Positions 18,530 to 26,752 of a stretch of 64,000 bases of DNA are shown here, piece after piece. The DNA is from an uncultured bacterium (GTDB lineage Bacteria > Bacillota > Clostridia > Lachnospirales > Lachnospiraceae). The notes beneath the pieces were generated by a model. It made no database searches. It was not told the DNA's origin and saw nothing but the letters and a program-made list of their open reading frames with translations. Every line of letters starts with the position of its first letter. Within the stretch, counting starts at the first letter, position 1. A program made the translations under genes and the position numbers. The DNA is taken from contig CANRWP010000004.1 of NCBI GenBank assembly GCA_947643595.1, positions 19,643-83,642 of the forward strand. Direction: 5' to 3'.

Positions 18530-19681
18530 ATGGAGAATAACAAACAACTCTTAATGGAACATAAACGTGTCTGTGCGGTGGTGGATCTGGATGCGGCAGT
18601 GAAAAATCTGGAATCCATGAGAGAAAAACTTGACCCGGAGACTAAGATGCTTGCGGTGATCAAGGCCAACGGCTACGGGCACGGCGCTGTAAAACTGGCG
18701 GAAAAGTTTGACTATCTGGACTATGTTTTCGGCTATGCGGTGGCGACGGCTGAGGAAGCTCTGCAGCTTCGGCAAAGCGGTTTAAGGAAGCCGATCCTTA
18801 TTTTGGGCTATACATTTCCGGAATGCTATGAAAAGCTGGTGGGGGAAGATATACGTCCCACCGTATTTCGGCTCGACATGGCGAGGGAACTTTCCGGCGA
18901 AGCAGTCAGACAGGGAAAGATTTTGAAGATCCATATCAAAGTGGATACCGGGATGTCACGGATCGGCATTTTCCCGGACGATACGGGAATCGCGTTTGTG
19001 AGACAGGTGATGGAGCTTCCGGGACTGGAGATCGAAGGGGTTTTCACGCACTTTGCCCGGGCGGATGAGCGGGACAAGAAAAACGCGCTGGAACAGTTTG
19101 CGATTTTTATGGAATTTGTAACGCGGTTGGAGCGAGAGCTTTCTCTGCGAATCCCATTAAAGCACTGCGCCAACAGCGCCGCGATCATGGAACTGCCGGA
19201 GACACAGCTTAATCTGGTGCGGGCCGGCATCGCCATGTATGGTCTGTGGCCCTCGGCGGAGATGGACCGGGAAAAGACAGTGCTTTGTCCGCTGTTCAGT
19301 CTGTACTCGCACATCGTCTATATCAAGACGCTGCCGGCGGGAAGAGCCGTCAGTTACGGCGGCACCTATGTGACGAAGAAAGAACAGCGGGTTGCGACGA
19401 TACCGGTGGGTTACGGAGACGGGTATCCGAGAGGTCTGTCGGGAAAGGGGAACGTACTGATCCGGGGGAAGAGGGCGCCGATTCTCGGACGGGTCTGCAT
19501 GGATCAGTTTATGGTGGATGTGACGGATATTCCGGACGCTGCGGAGGGCGATCCGGTGACGCTGATCGGAAAAGACGGCGGGGAGCAGATCACTATGGAA
19601 GAGCTCGGCGATCTCTCCGGCCGGTTTAACTATGAGCTGGCCTGCGATCTGGGGAGCCGGATTCCGAGGGTGTACATTTAA
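18530..19681 (+). CDS. alr: Alanine racemase
   Basis: A 383-residue PLP enzyme that makes D-alanine for peptidoglycan. The PLP lysine is in AVIKANGYGHG (Lys45), and the second catalytic Tyr lies in the VSYGGTYVT block in the C-terminal beta domain, with VGYGDGYPR and GRVCMDQFMVDVT following. AAAGGAG precedes ATG 18530. In Bacillus and many relatives alr is directly followed by the mazEF (ndoAI-ndoA) genes; here about 3.9 kb of other genes separate alr from mazF. Confidence 0.95.
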   Translation: MENNKQLLMEHKRVCAVVDLDAAVKNLESMREKLDPETKMLAVIKANGYGHGAVKLAEKFDYLDYVFGYAVATAEEALQLRQSGLRKPILILGYTFPECYEKLVGEDIRPTVFRLDMARELSGEAVRQGKILKIHIKVDTGMSRIGIFPDDTGIAFVRQVMELPGLEIEGVFTHFARADERDKKNALEQFAIFMEFVTRLERELSLRIPLKHCANSAAIMELPETQLNLVRAGIAMYGLWPSAEMDREKTVLCPLFSLYSHIVYIKTLPAGRAVSYGGTYVTKKEQRVATIPVGYGDGYPRGLSGKGNVLIRGKRAPILGRVCMDQFMVDVTDIPDAAEGDPVTLIGKDGGEQITMEELGDLSGRFNYELACDLGSRIPRVYI

Positions 19682-19697
19682 ATATTGTTTTGTGAGA

Positions 19698-19724
19698 CCG
19701 TCACTATGCGAATAGTGGCGGTTA
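19698..19724 (+). terminator. Terminator after alr
   Basis: CCGTCACTAT pairs with ATAGTGGCGG (one G-U pair) around a GCGA loop, followed by TTATTTG. It separates alr from the SPFH module. Confidence 0.65.
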
Positions 19725-19747
19725 TTTGCGTTTTGCAGGATAAAATG

Positions 19748-19776
19748 TTGACAAGTAGGATTTAGTAGGATAAAAT
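19748..19776 (+). promoter_or_regulatory. Promoter with AGTAGGAT repeats for the SPFH module
   Basis: TTGACA (19748-19753) and TAAAAT (19771-19776) are exactly 17 bp apart. The spacer holds two direct repeats, AGTAGGAT and AGTAGGAT, and a further AGGAT follows the -10 box; TAGTAG at 19764 and CTACTA at 19790 are inverted to each other. The segment 19751-19777 matches 23001-23027, ahead of the MarR-like gene, at about 23 of 27 bases. I infer a shared operator. Confidence 0.7.
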
Positions 19777-19818
19777 AGGATAAAAAAAGACTACTAAAAT
19801 TTTGAGGGAGACAAAACA

Positions 19819-20868
19819 ATGGCTGTTATAGATGTTGTAAAATTTGACGGACTGAAAAATCGTGACTGGATGATTTACAAACACCCTTCCGAGGAGTTGG
19901 TTTTCGGGACACAGCTTATTGTGCAGGAAGGACAGACAGCTATTTTTGTAAAAGGAGGATTAGTTGCGGATACATTTTACCCGGGAACTCATACTCTGAC
20001 GTCACAGAATTTACCGATCCTGAAATCCATTGTAAATATGCCGTTTGGCGGAAGAACGCCTTTTACTGCAGAAATTTATTTTTTAAACACTACAGTTAGA
20101 TTGGATATCAACTGGGGAACAACCGACCCGATACAGCTCATAGATCCCAAGTATTATGTCAAGTTGAGAATTCGTGCATTTGGACAGATGGGACTGAAAA
20201 TATCAGATCCGGTAACCCTGTTCAGGGAATTGATCGGCGGTATGCAGAAAGCCGATTTCGTGAAATTTGATAAGATAAAAGAATACTATAGAGGTATTCT
20301 CGTCATTAAGGCAAAATCTGCGATAGCGGACGCCATTATCACAAACCGAATATCTGCATTGGAAATATCGATAAAACTGGAAGCTTTATCACAGAGAGTC
20401 AAAGAACAGATCACACCGGAATTTGAAAAATATGGGTTTCATGTGGCGAATTTTTATATACAGTCCATCAACTTTCCAGATGAAGATTTCGAAAAAATCA
20501 ATAAAATTCTGGAAGATAAAGCGGCGTTTGAAATTATGGGAGACGGACGTTATTCGACGAAGCGTTCCTTTGACATCTATGAGGGCGCGGCCAATAATCA
20601 GAGCGGCATTGCCGGAGCATTCGCGGCAGGGGGCATCGGTTTGGGGACAGCGATGGGCATGGGCGCTTCCATGAATCAGGCTGTGGGAAATCCCATACAC
20701 AGAGAGGACACAAAAGAATGTGTCTCCTGTAAGGCTCGCATTCCGATTGATTCGAAATTCTGTCCGGAATGTGGTTTTAACAACAGCGAGATCGTCTGTG
20801 AATGCGGAACCAGAATGGAACCCGGAACGAAGTTTTGTCCGGAATGCGGAAGGAAGGTAGAGAGATGA
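19819..20868 (+). CDS. SPFH-domain protein with C-terminal zinc ribbons (YdjI-like)
   Basis: A 349-residue cytosolic-face membrane-associated protein. An SPFH-type domain covers about residues 15-255 and lacks an N-terminal transmembrane helix. A Gly/Ala/Met-rich linker is followed by two Cys4 zinc ribbons (CVSCKARIPIDSKFCPECG; CECGTRMEPGTKFCPECG). This is the architecture of Bacillus YdjI, part of the PspA-linked ydjFGHI stress operon. Genes with zinc ribbons and membrane segments follow, so a role in membrane stress or remodelling is inferred; no PspA gene is present. The stop overlaps the next start (ATGA). Confidence 0.85.
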   Translation: MAVIDVVKFDGLKNRDWMIYKHPSEELVFGTQLIVQEGQTAIFVKGGLVADTFYPGTHTLTSQNLPILKSIVNMPFGGRTPFTAEIYFLNTTVRLDINWGTTDPIQLIDPKYYVKLRIRAFGQMGLKISDPVTLFRELIGGMQKADFVKFDKIKEYYRGILVIKAKSAIADAIITNRISALEISIKLEALSQRVKEQITPEFEKYGFHVANFYIQSINFPDEDFEKINKILEDKAAFEIMGDGRYSTKRSFDIYEGAANNQSGIAGAFAAGGIGLGTAMGMGASMNQAVGNPIHREDTKECVSCKARIPIDSKFCPECGFNNSEIVCECGTRMEPGTKFCPECGRKVER

Positions 20869-21242
20869 AAAGAGGACTTGCAGCAGTATTATGGGGCTTT
20901 TTTCTACTGTTTTATATGGGAATTATTATGTATGTATTTTTCGCCATAATAAATATAGACGCTTTTAAAAATTTTGAGACGGCGATGGCTTTTGAAATGA
21001 TTGGATTTCTGTTATTGATCTATTTTGTGATGAGCAATGTTTTGTCGGGGAGTATAAAGACAGGTTTTTTCGTGCCGTTGCTCATGGTCACAATAGCATA
21101 CACGATTATTCTTGATGTTTTAAATATTGCTTTTGTAATAATCATGCCGCACGTTTTTTTCGTTTTGATTCATTTTGTTATTTTGTTTATTTATTCTTTG
21201 ATATCGATCCCCATGTATATTATGGGAAAAGATAAAAAATGA
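20865..21242 (+). CDS. Small four-helix membrane protein of the SPFH module
   Basis: A 125-residue very hydrophobic protein with about four transmembrane segments (about 7-28, 40-60, 65-85, 92-118) and a short KDKK tail. ATG 20865 overlaps the SPFH stop codon by ATGA and follows GGTAGAGAG, indicating translational coupling; a longer frame from 20802 lies inside the SPFH gene. No family recognised. Confidence 0.75.
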   Translation: MKRGLAAVLWGFFLLFYMGIIMYVFFAIINIDAFKNFETAMAFEMIGFLLLIYFVMSNVLSGSIKTGFFVPLLMVTIAYTIILDVLNIAFVIIMPHVFFVLIHFVILFIYSLISIPMYIMGKDKK

Positions 21243-21265
21243 AAGATTTACAGGAGGGAAGAGAA

Positions 21266-21688
21266 ATGGCAGACAGAATATGCCCACAGTGTGGGGCTCC
21301 AATTGATCCGACAGCAACAGAGTGCAAGTTTTGCGGGGAGAAACTGGCAGTACAGCAGGCGGCGCAACAGGTACAGCCTCAGCAGGTTTACGTTCAGCAG
21401 CCTCAGCCTCAGGTTGTAATTCAACAGGCCGCGCCGCAACAGGTATATGTTTCCGGCATCAACCCGGCATGGCCGGTAAAAAGTAAAATGGCAGCTGGGT
21501 TACTCGCGATTTTCCTTGGAGGGCTCGGGGTACATAAGTTCTATCTCGGCAAAATAGGCGCAGGGATCGTATATCTGTGTTTTTGCTGGACCTGGATACC
21601 GGCAGTTGTCGGGCTTATTGAGGGGATTTTATATCTGTGCTCAAGCGATGAAAATTTCCAGCTGAAAAATCACGTGAGAATCGGGTAA
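21266..21688 (+). CDS. Zinc-ribbon TM2-domain protein
   Basis: A 140-residue protein. The N-terminal zinc ribbon (CPQCGAPIDPTATECKFCG) is followed by a Gln/Val/Pro-rich linker (about 30-65) and a TM2 domain of two membrane helices with the GGLGVHKFYLGK turn typical of that family, ending NFQLKNHVRIG. AGGAGGG lies 8 bases before ATG 21266. TM2 proteins are small membrane proteins of uncertain function; the zinc ribbon ties this one to its SPFH and zinc-ribbon neighbours. Confidence 0.85.
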   Translation: MADRICPQCGAPIDPTATECKFCGEKLAVQQAAQQVQPQQVYVQQPQPQVVIQQAAPQQVYVSGINPAWPVKSKMAAGLLAIFLGGLGVHKFYLGKIGAGIVYLCFCWTWIPAVVGLIEGILYLCSSDENFQLKNHVRIG

Positions 21689-21694
21689 GACCGC

Positions 21695-21796
21695 ATGAAA
21701 AAAAGTATTAAATTTTTATACTGGTTACTGATGTCATTGTTGTTTTTAGCTGTATGGTACAGAAATAAAAAGATCAGTGAACTGAAAGACTACTGA
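21695..21796 (+). CDS. Possible 33-residue membrane microprotein
   Basis: An ORF of 33 codons starting 7 bases after the TM2 gene stop: a basic start (MKKSIKF), one hydrophobic helix (LYWLLMSLLFLAVW) and a basic/polar tail (YRNKKISELKDY). GGTAAGA lies upstream as a weak ribosome site. A hairpin follows 10 bases after the stop, so the ORF fits neatly at the operon end. Its small size makes it uncertain. Confidence 0.45.
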   Translation: MKKSIKFLYWLLMSLLFLAVWYRNKKISELKDY

Positions 21797-21805
21797 TCTT
21801 TGGTT

Positions 21806-21840
21806 CAGCCGTCACTGTCTGCTGCACAGAGTGACGGCTG
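21806..21840 (+). terminator. Hairpin after the TM2/microprotein genes
   Basis: A perfect 11-bp stem (CAGCCGTCACT with AGTGACGGCTG) encloses a 13-base loop. The bases after it are only mildly T-rich, so termination is probable rather than certain. Confidence 0.65.
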
Positions 21841-21897
21841 GCTGTATTTCTGACAATTTTTACATTTGGATAGGAAAAGAGTTGAGGAGGGGCTTTT

Positions 21898-22701
21898 ATG
21901 TTTTGCAGTAATTGCGGAAAAGAAATTTCCGGAATGGGAAAGTTTTGTGAACATTGCGGCAGCGCAGTGGGAAATGATGGGAATAATCGAGCCCAGTTTC
22001 AGCAACAACAGACTCAGGGAAATAACGATGGAATGACGAGGGAGGCCGAATGGTTTAACGAAAAGAAAAAGATTCTTGTTTCAAGTACCAGAAATATGTT
22101 CGCTGAGATCCTGCCGATTTTTAAAATGCCTGTCACACGTATCCAGACTATCTCGGCATCGGAAAATCCGGCAGTAGGTCTGGAATTTGTTGCGACAAAA
22201 GCAGTTCTCAGTATTTTGAGTACTTTACTGATGTTCAAATATCTGGAGGAAAATATAAGAATGCTTGATAGAATAATATCCGATTCGCATTTGAAAATTA
22301 TAGTCATGGTTCTTTTCATGACATTGGGGATGGATTGTCTGAAGGCATTTTTGTTAAAAATAACTACAGGTGTACTCAATGGAAGAACGAGTTTTTCGAA
22401 AATGATTACCGTTGTGGGAGCACGGGCATTGTATGAAGGAATTATATTTTTGGTATCATGCTTGTTTCTGTTTTTTGCCCCGGAGATCGCCTTATTCTTA
22501 CTTGTCTTGGGTATGATGATTTTTCCATATATAGAATACTCAGGCTATATGTCCGTTGCACAGGTAAATTCAGATAGAAAACCATACATATATTTTGCTG
22601 TGAAAGTTTGTATGAGTATTCTTATGATAATATTACTCCGGATCTTTGCCGCAGAGTTCATTGATGGGTTCTTCGATGAGCTCCTGTATTGGTGGTTTTG
22701 A
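21898..22701 (+). CDS. Zinc-ribbon polytopic membrane protein (Yip1-like layout)
   Basis: A 267-residue protein with an N-terminal zinc ribbon (CSNCGKEISGMGKFCEHCG), a Gln/Asn-rich linker, an amphipathic region at about 65-90 and about five hydrophobic segments up to the C-terminus. The zinc-ribbon plus multi-helix layout recalls the Yip1-domain or YdjG/YdjH-type proteins of the Bacillus ydj operon, but I cannot assign a family firmly. GAGGAGGGG precedes the ATG. It has its own gap upstream (57 bases after the hairpin). Confidence 0.75.
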   Translation: MFCSNCGKEISGMGKFCEHCGSAVGNDGNNRAQFQQQQTQGNNDGMTREAEWFNEKKKILVSSTRNMFAEILPIFKMPVTRIQTISASENPAVGLEFVATKAVLSILSTLLMFKYLEENIRMLDRIISDSHLKIIVMVLFMTLGMDCLKAFLLKITTGVLNGRTSFSKMITVVGARALYEGIIFLVSCLFLFFAPEIALFLLVLGMMIFPYIEYSGYMSVAQVNSDRKPYIYFAVKVCMSILMIILLRIFAAEFIDGFFDELLYWWF

Positions 22702-22722
22702 GCAATAGAGACTAAACGATAT

Positions 22723-22761
22723 ACAGGGCATCGTTATAAACATAATATAACGATGTCCTGT
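22723..22761. terminator. Bidirectional hairpin between convergent genes
   Basis: ACAGGGCATCGTTATA pairs with TATAACGATGTCCTGT with one unpaired base. It sits between the plus-strand zinc-ribbon gene and the minus-strand CopG-like gene and can serve both. Confidence 0.65.
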
Positions 22762-22780
22762 GATAAGAAAAAAGTAATAT

Positions 22781-22948
22781 TTATAGTTCATAGAGATCTG
22801 TTTTTGATTTTTTCTGGTTTACCCATTCTTTTGCAATCAAATTGACATACTGACTGAAAGAACGGTCATCTTTTTCGGCTAAATCTTTCAGATTATCAAC
22901 CAGATCGCTGTCCAATGTTATGCTTACTTTTGTTTTTAATGGTTTCAT
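22781..22948 (-). CDS. Small ribbon-helix-helix (CopG/Arc-like) protein
   Basis: A 55-residue protein: a beta strand (TKVSITLDSDLV), then two helices (DNLKDLAEKDDRSFSQYVNLIAKEWVNQKK), the ribbon-helix-helix plan of small DNA-binding proteins and of some antitoxins. Start 22948 is chosen because AAGGAG lies 10 bases before it; a longer frame exists but reads through non-coding-looking sequence. It diverges from the MarR-like gene and shares a 101-base promoter region with it. It could regulate the SPFH module or act as an antitoxin for the nearby MazF; neither is shown. Confidence 0.75.
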   Translation of the reverse strand: MKPLKTKVSITLDSDLVDNLKDLAEKDDRSFSQYVNLIAKEWVNQKKSKTDLYEL

Positions 22949-23000
22949 AAATTCATAACTCCTTTTTATGAAGAATAACATTATATCCCACAAAATAGTG

Positions 23001-23027
23001 TGAAGTAGCATATAGTAGGATAAAATA
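23001..23027 (+). promoter_or_regulatory. AGTAG-type operator in the CopG/MarR divergent promoter region
   Basis: The segment holds AGTAGCAT, AGTAGGAT and a TAAAAT -10-like box in the same spacing as the promoter of the SPFH gene at 19751-19777. Only about four of 27 bases differ. The -35 region here is poor (GTGTGA). Confidence 0.65.
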
Positions 23028-23049
23028 ATACTGTACCGGAGGAGATGCA

Positions 23050-23526
23050 ATGAAAAAAACGGAAATTAAAAAACAGATAAATGCATATTCTGTTATTTTT
23101 AATTACATAGAAGAATTATATACATGTTATGCGGAAGAAAATGATCTGTCATACAATGAATATCTGGTTCTGGAGGCGATATATTATGCGGAGGGAATAA
23201 GTCTGCAAAAGTGTATATGCGCTCAGACACGCCTTCCGAAACAAAATGTAAATGTCGCAGTACGCAAATTTTGGGAGCTTGGATATGTTGACCTGAGAGA
23301 AATTCCAAGAGATCGCCGCAACAAGGAAATTTGCCTGACGGAATCCGGGAGAGAGTATGCCGACAGATATTTTAAAAAATTAGAACAGATTGAGAATTTT
23401 GTAGCGGAGGGTATTTCGGATGGACAGGGTGGAGAATTGCTGAAATACGCTCAAACCATTAAAAAAAGATATGAAAAGGCTTTCAGCGAATATGCTTCGG
23501 CAGAAAGAACTGACATCAGAAAATAA
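23050..23526 (+). CDS. MarR-family transcriptional regulator
   Basis: A 158-residue protein with a MarR winged helix: LSYNEYLVLEAIYYAEG, ISLQKCICAQTRLPKQNVNVAVRKFWELGYV as the recognition region, and the wing IPRDRRNKEICLTESGRE. Helices on both sides would form the dimer. GGAGGAG precedes the ATG. The operator-like element upstream also lies at the SPFH promoter, so this protein or its CopG-like neighbour is the likely regulator of the module. Two Cys residues lie near the recognition helix (KCICA), which could allow redox sensing (speculative). Confidence 0.85.
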   Translation: MKKTEIKKQINAYSVIFNYIEELYTCYAEENDLSYNEYLVLEAIYYAEGISLQKCICAQTRLPKQNVNVAVRKFWELGYVDLREIPRDRRNKEICLTESGREYADRYFKKLEQIENFVAEGISDGQGGELLKYAQTIKKRYEKAFSEYASAERTDIRK

Positions 23527-23622
23527 AATTTCCATTGTTTTATGTATGAAAAAAAAACCACGGGAAATACTGTAAATATCACCTGCAGAAAAGATGGCAG
23601 GAAAATCCGAGAGGTGAATTTT

Positions 23623-23979
23623 ATGAGACGCGGAGATATTTACTATGCGGACCTTCGCCCTGTGGTAGGATCGGAACAGGGCGGCGTGAGACCGGTACTT
23701 ATCGTACAGAATGACACGGGAAACAGACACAGTCCAACGGTCATCTGTGCGGCGATCACTTCCAGACAAAACAAAGCAAAGCTTCCGACCCACATAGAGC
23801 TTCGCGCAGAACAGTACCAGATGGAGAAAAATTCAGTCATTTTGCTGGAGCAGCTTCGCACGATAGACAAAATGCGGTTGAAGGACAGGGTGTGTCATCT
23901 GGATGACAAAATGATGAACCAGGTGAACCGCGCACTGGCGATCAGCCTCGAGTTGACCAGAAATTCGGCGGAGAGCTGA
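23623..23979 (+). CDS. mazF: MazF/PemK-type mRNA interferase toxin
   Basis: A 118-residue toxin with the family hallmarks: [30 protein letters not shown] at the start, TVICAAITS in the middle and [13 protein letters not shown] near the C-terminus. It is close to Bacillus EndoA/NdoA, which cuts single-stranded RNA at UACAU. ATG 23623 follows GAGGTG. No antitoxin ORF lies directly upstream on the same strand; the nearest candidate is the ribbon-helix-helix gene at 22781-22948 (Bacillus antitoxin NdoAI is also of that fold). Confidence 0.92.
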   Translation: MRRGDIYYADLRPVVGSEQGGVRPVLIVQNDTGNRHSPTVICAAITSRQNKAKLPTHIELRAEQYQMEKNSVILLEQLRTIDKMRLKDRVCHLDDKMMNQVNRALAISLELTRNSAES

Positions 23980-23988
23980 AGTTCGGTG

Positions 23989-24034
23989 AAAACCGGCCCA
24001 TTTCCAATTTGCTTTTGGCGGGGCCGGTTTTTTG
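23989..24034 (+). terminator. Terminator after mazF
   Basis: AAAACCGGCCC pairs with GGGGCCGGTTTT, followed by a T tract (TTTTTTG). It lies immediately before the next promoter. Confidence 0.85.
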
Positions 24035-24063
24035 TTGACTGTATCTTCGATAAATGGTATATT
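24035..24063 (+). promoter_or_regulatory. SigA-type promoter for the CorC-like gene
   Basis: TTGACT and TATATT are separated by 17 bp. The promoter starts right after the mazF terminator and about 60 bases before the ATG. Confidence 0.7.
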
Positions 24064-24121
24064 GTAAGTTGATATTTTATGTATCAAAAGCATGGAATAA
24101 TAAAATAGGAGATGAATCAGT

Positions 24122-25009
24122 ATGACAGACGCAGATGGAAACCCCGATAGTTTCGGCCTGGGAACCATCGTAAAAACGGTAAAAAGAGGACTTGGCAGCA
24201 GACGGCGGGGAAAGTCGGAAGAGGTGGAAGAAGACATTTTGACTATGGTCAGCGAAGGCCAGGAGAAGGGGACCATCGAGGACGACGAGGCGGAGATGAT
24301 TTCCAATATTTTTGCCCTGAATGACAAAGAGGCGGGAGATATCATGACGCATCGCTCCCAGATCGCCGGAATTGAGGCGGAGATGACACTGAAAGAAGCG
24401 TTAGACTATATGCTGGACGGTTCTAACAGCAGATTTCCCGTCTATGAGGAAAACATTGATCACATTACCGGCATCTTATTCTTAAAGGATGCGTTTCGTA
24501 TGAATCGGATCGCGGCCAACCGGAAAATGGCGATAAAGGATATTCCAGATCTGCTCCGCAAGGCGGTTTTTGTGACAGAGAAAAAGAAAATTGATATCCT
24601 GTTCCGGGAGATGCAGCAGAAAAAGGTGCAGATGTCGATCGTCATCGACGAGTACGGACAGACGGCCGGACTTGTGACGATGGAAGATATTCTGGAGGAG
24701 ATCGTCGGCAATATTCTGGACGAATACGATGAGGAAGAGAGCCATATCCAGAAAAAGGGTCAGGACGAGTACGTGATAGATGGAATGTCGGAGCTGAAAG
24801 AACTGGAGGAGAGATTCGGTATCGACTTTGAGGAGGATGAGTTTGACACATTAAACGGTTTCCTGATCTCAAAGATGGACAGGATTCCGGAGGAAAATGA
24901 GGAGTTTTCCATCATGGTGGGAGATTACAGATTCCAGATCCTGAAAGTGGAGAACCGGAGAATTGAAAAAGTGCTGGTTGTAAAGGAAAACAGCTTATTA
25001 CATAGTTAA
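24122..25009 (+). CDS. CBS-domain CorC/HlyC-family protein without membrane domain
   Basis: A 295-residue soluble protein. Two CBS motifs (about 75-190, including [20 protein letters not shown], and [28 protein letters not shown]) are followed by a C-terminal CorC_HlyC domain (about 210-290). The DUF21 membrane domain found in larger relatives is absent, as in CorC itself. CorC-type proteins are linked to Mg2+/Co2+ export or ion homeostasis. YebC follows 14 bases later. Confidence 0.9.
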   Translation: MTDADGNPDSFGLGTIVKTVKRGLGSRRRGKSEEVEEDILTMVSEGQEKGTIEDDEAEMISNIFALNDKEAGDIMTHRSQIAGIEAEMTLKEALDYMLDGSNSRFPVYEENIDHITGILFLKDAFRMNRIAANRKMAIKDIPDLLRKAVFVTEKKKIDILFREMQQKKVQMSIVIDEYGQTAGLVTMEDILEEIVGNILDEYDEEESHIQKKGQDEYVIDGMSELKELEERFGIDFEEDEFDTLNGFLISKMDRIPEENEEFSIMVGDYRFQILKVENRRIEKVLVVKENSLLHS

Positions 25010-25023
25010 AGGAGATGGTACAG

Positions 25024-25752
25024 ATGTCAGGACATTCAAAATTTGCGAACATTAAACACAAAAAAGAGAAGAACGATGCGGCAAAGGGCAAAATTTTTAC
25101 GATCATCGGCCGTGAGATCGCCGTGGCGGTAAAAGAGGGTGGCCCTGATCCGGCGAACAACTTTAAACTGGCACAGGTAGTGGCAAAGGCGAAGGCCAAT
25201 AACATGCCCAACGATACGATTGAGCGCGGCATCAAGAAAGCGGCGGGCGAAGACGGAAACGTGAATTATGAGTATGTGACCTACGAGGGATACGGTCCGA
25301 GTGGTATCGCGATTATCGTGGACGCGCTCACGGACAACAAGAACCGCACAGCGGCCAATGTGAGGAACGCATTCACGAAGGGGCAGGGCAATGTCGGCAC
25401 GCAGGGCTGTGTGTCCTACATGTTTGACAAAAGAGGGCAGATCATTATCGACAAGGAAGAATGCGACATAGAAGCAGACGAGGTGATGATGATGGCTCTG
25501 GATGCAGGCGCGGAAGATTTCAACGAGGAGGAGGACAGCTATGAGGTCCTGACGGCGCCGGATGATTGCGAGACCGTGCGGCAGGCTCTGGAGGAGGCAG
25601 GTATCGAAATGGTTTCAGCCGAGGTGACGATGATCCCGCAGAATTATGTGGAGTTGACGGACGAGACAGCGATAAAGAATCTGCAGAGAACGCTGGATCT
25701 GCTGGACGAGGACGATGATGTACAGGCAGTGTACCACAACTGGGACGAGTAA
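25024..25752 (+). CDS. YebC/PmpR-family protein
   Basis: A 242-residue member of the YebC/TACO1 family, starting [21 protein letters not shown] with the conserved RNA/DNA-binding N-terminal domain, then [15 protein letters not shown] and [20 protein letters not shown]. Family members act as transcription regulators or as translation factors easing ribosome stalling at polyproline. ATG 25024 is chosen: AAGGAG is 9 bases upstream, while the ATG at 25015 directly abuts it. Confidence 0.95.
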   Translation: MSGHSKFANIKHKKEKNDAAKGKIFTIIGREIAVAVKEGGPDPANNFKLAQVVAKAKANNMPNDTIERGIKKAAGEDGNVNYEYVTYEGYGPSGIAIIVDALTDNKNRTAANVRNAFTKGQGNVGTQGCVSYMFDKRGQIIIDKEECDIEADEVMMMALDAGAEDFNEEEDSYEVLTAPDDCETVRQALEEAGIEMVSAEVTMIPQNYVELTDETAIKNLQRTLDLLDEDDDVQAVYHNWDE

Positions 25753-25781
25753 TCTGTTGAAGAGAGGATAAAGGATAAATA

Positions 25782-26747
25782 ATGGAAACCATTTTGATTA
25801 AGTGCCCACATTGCGGCGAAGAAATGCAGGCGCCTGCGGAGAGAGAATCCATTCTCTGCATGTTCTGCGGGGAGAGAATCTATCTGACCGCTGTGGAGAA
25901 GACAGAGACGGAAGCGGAAACCGCAGTGGCAAAAGAGCAGACAGATGCGGGAAAATGTTATGAGAATCTGAATTTTGTGCTGGAACATGTCGGGGCGGCA
26001 TGTAAAGATTACTCTCAGAGAGTGCGGGCCTTTAAAAAGGATTCCTACCATGAATTGTTTGAGCGCTATAAAGAGGAAAACTATGCTTTTTATACCGCTG
26101 TCAAGATCGTGTTGGACAATGCCCCGGACAGCGTGGAAAGTCTGGACGGCATCTATCACCAGATAGCGTCCGGTTTTATCCGGGAACAGGAGGCAAAACT
26201 GGAGCAGGTAAAGAAAAAGAATGAAAAATTTACCGTCCAGATGGACAAAAATATGTTTATGGCCGTCTATGTTCTCCCCTCTATCAAAGAAATTGGTGGA
26301 AAAAAAGCGGACGAACTGGCGGAGGCAATCTGTAAAGAATGGGGGGAGAGCTTTAAGGACAGCAATATCATTGCTTCCGACTATGACTCCATCGTACAGG
26401 GATTCAAAAGAAAACTCTGCTATGTCACAACGGCAGTCTGTCAAAACCTGAACAAGGGGGAAGACTGCGAGGCGCTGCGGCTGATCAAAGAGTTCCGTGA
26501 CGTCTATCTCTCGGAAGCGGAGGGCGGTCCGGAGATGATCGAAGAATATTATGATATTGCCCCCACTCTCGTGAAACGGATCGCAAAGGACGCGGAGGCG
26601 CAGGCGAAATATGTCTGGCTCTGGAATACCTATCTTGCACCGTGTGTCGAGTATATTAAGAGCGGGCGGATGGAGCCGTGTAAGGAGACCTACTGTCATA
26701 TGATGGAAGAACTGAAGAGAGAATATATGACGGGGAGACGGGAGTAA
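25782..26747 (+). CDS. Zinc-ribbon protein of unknown function
   Basis: A 321-residue protein with one N-terminal Cys4 motif (CPHCG and CMFCG, residues 8-30), then a wholly helical, charged body without membrane segments. No catalytic motif is recognised. It lies 5 bases before the metY-like gene. GAGAGGATAAAGG lies upstream of ATG 25782. Unlike the zinc-ribbon proteins of the SPFH module it is cytosolic throughout. Confidence 0.75.
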   Translation: METILIKCPHCGEEMQAPAERESILCMFCGERIYLTAVEKTETEAETAVAKEQTDAGKCYENLNFVLEHVGAACKDYSQRVRAFKKDSYHELFERYKEENYAFYTAVKIVLDNAPDSVESLDGIYHQIASGFIREQEAKLEQVKKKNEKFTVQMDKNMFMAVYVLPSIKEIGGKKADELAEAICKEWGESFKDSNIIASDYDSIVQGFKRKLCYVTTAVCQNLNKGEDCEALRLIKEFRDVYLSEAEGGPEMIEEYYDIAPTLVKRIAKDAEAQAKYVWLWNTYLAPCVEYIKSGRMEPCKETYCHMMEELKREYMTGRRE

Positions 26748-26752
26748 AGAGG

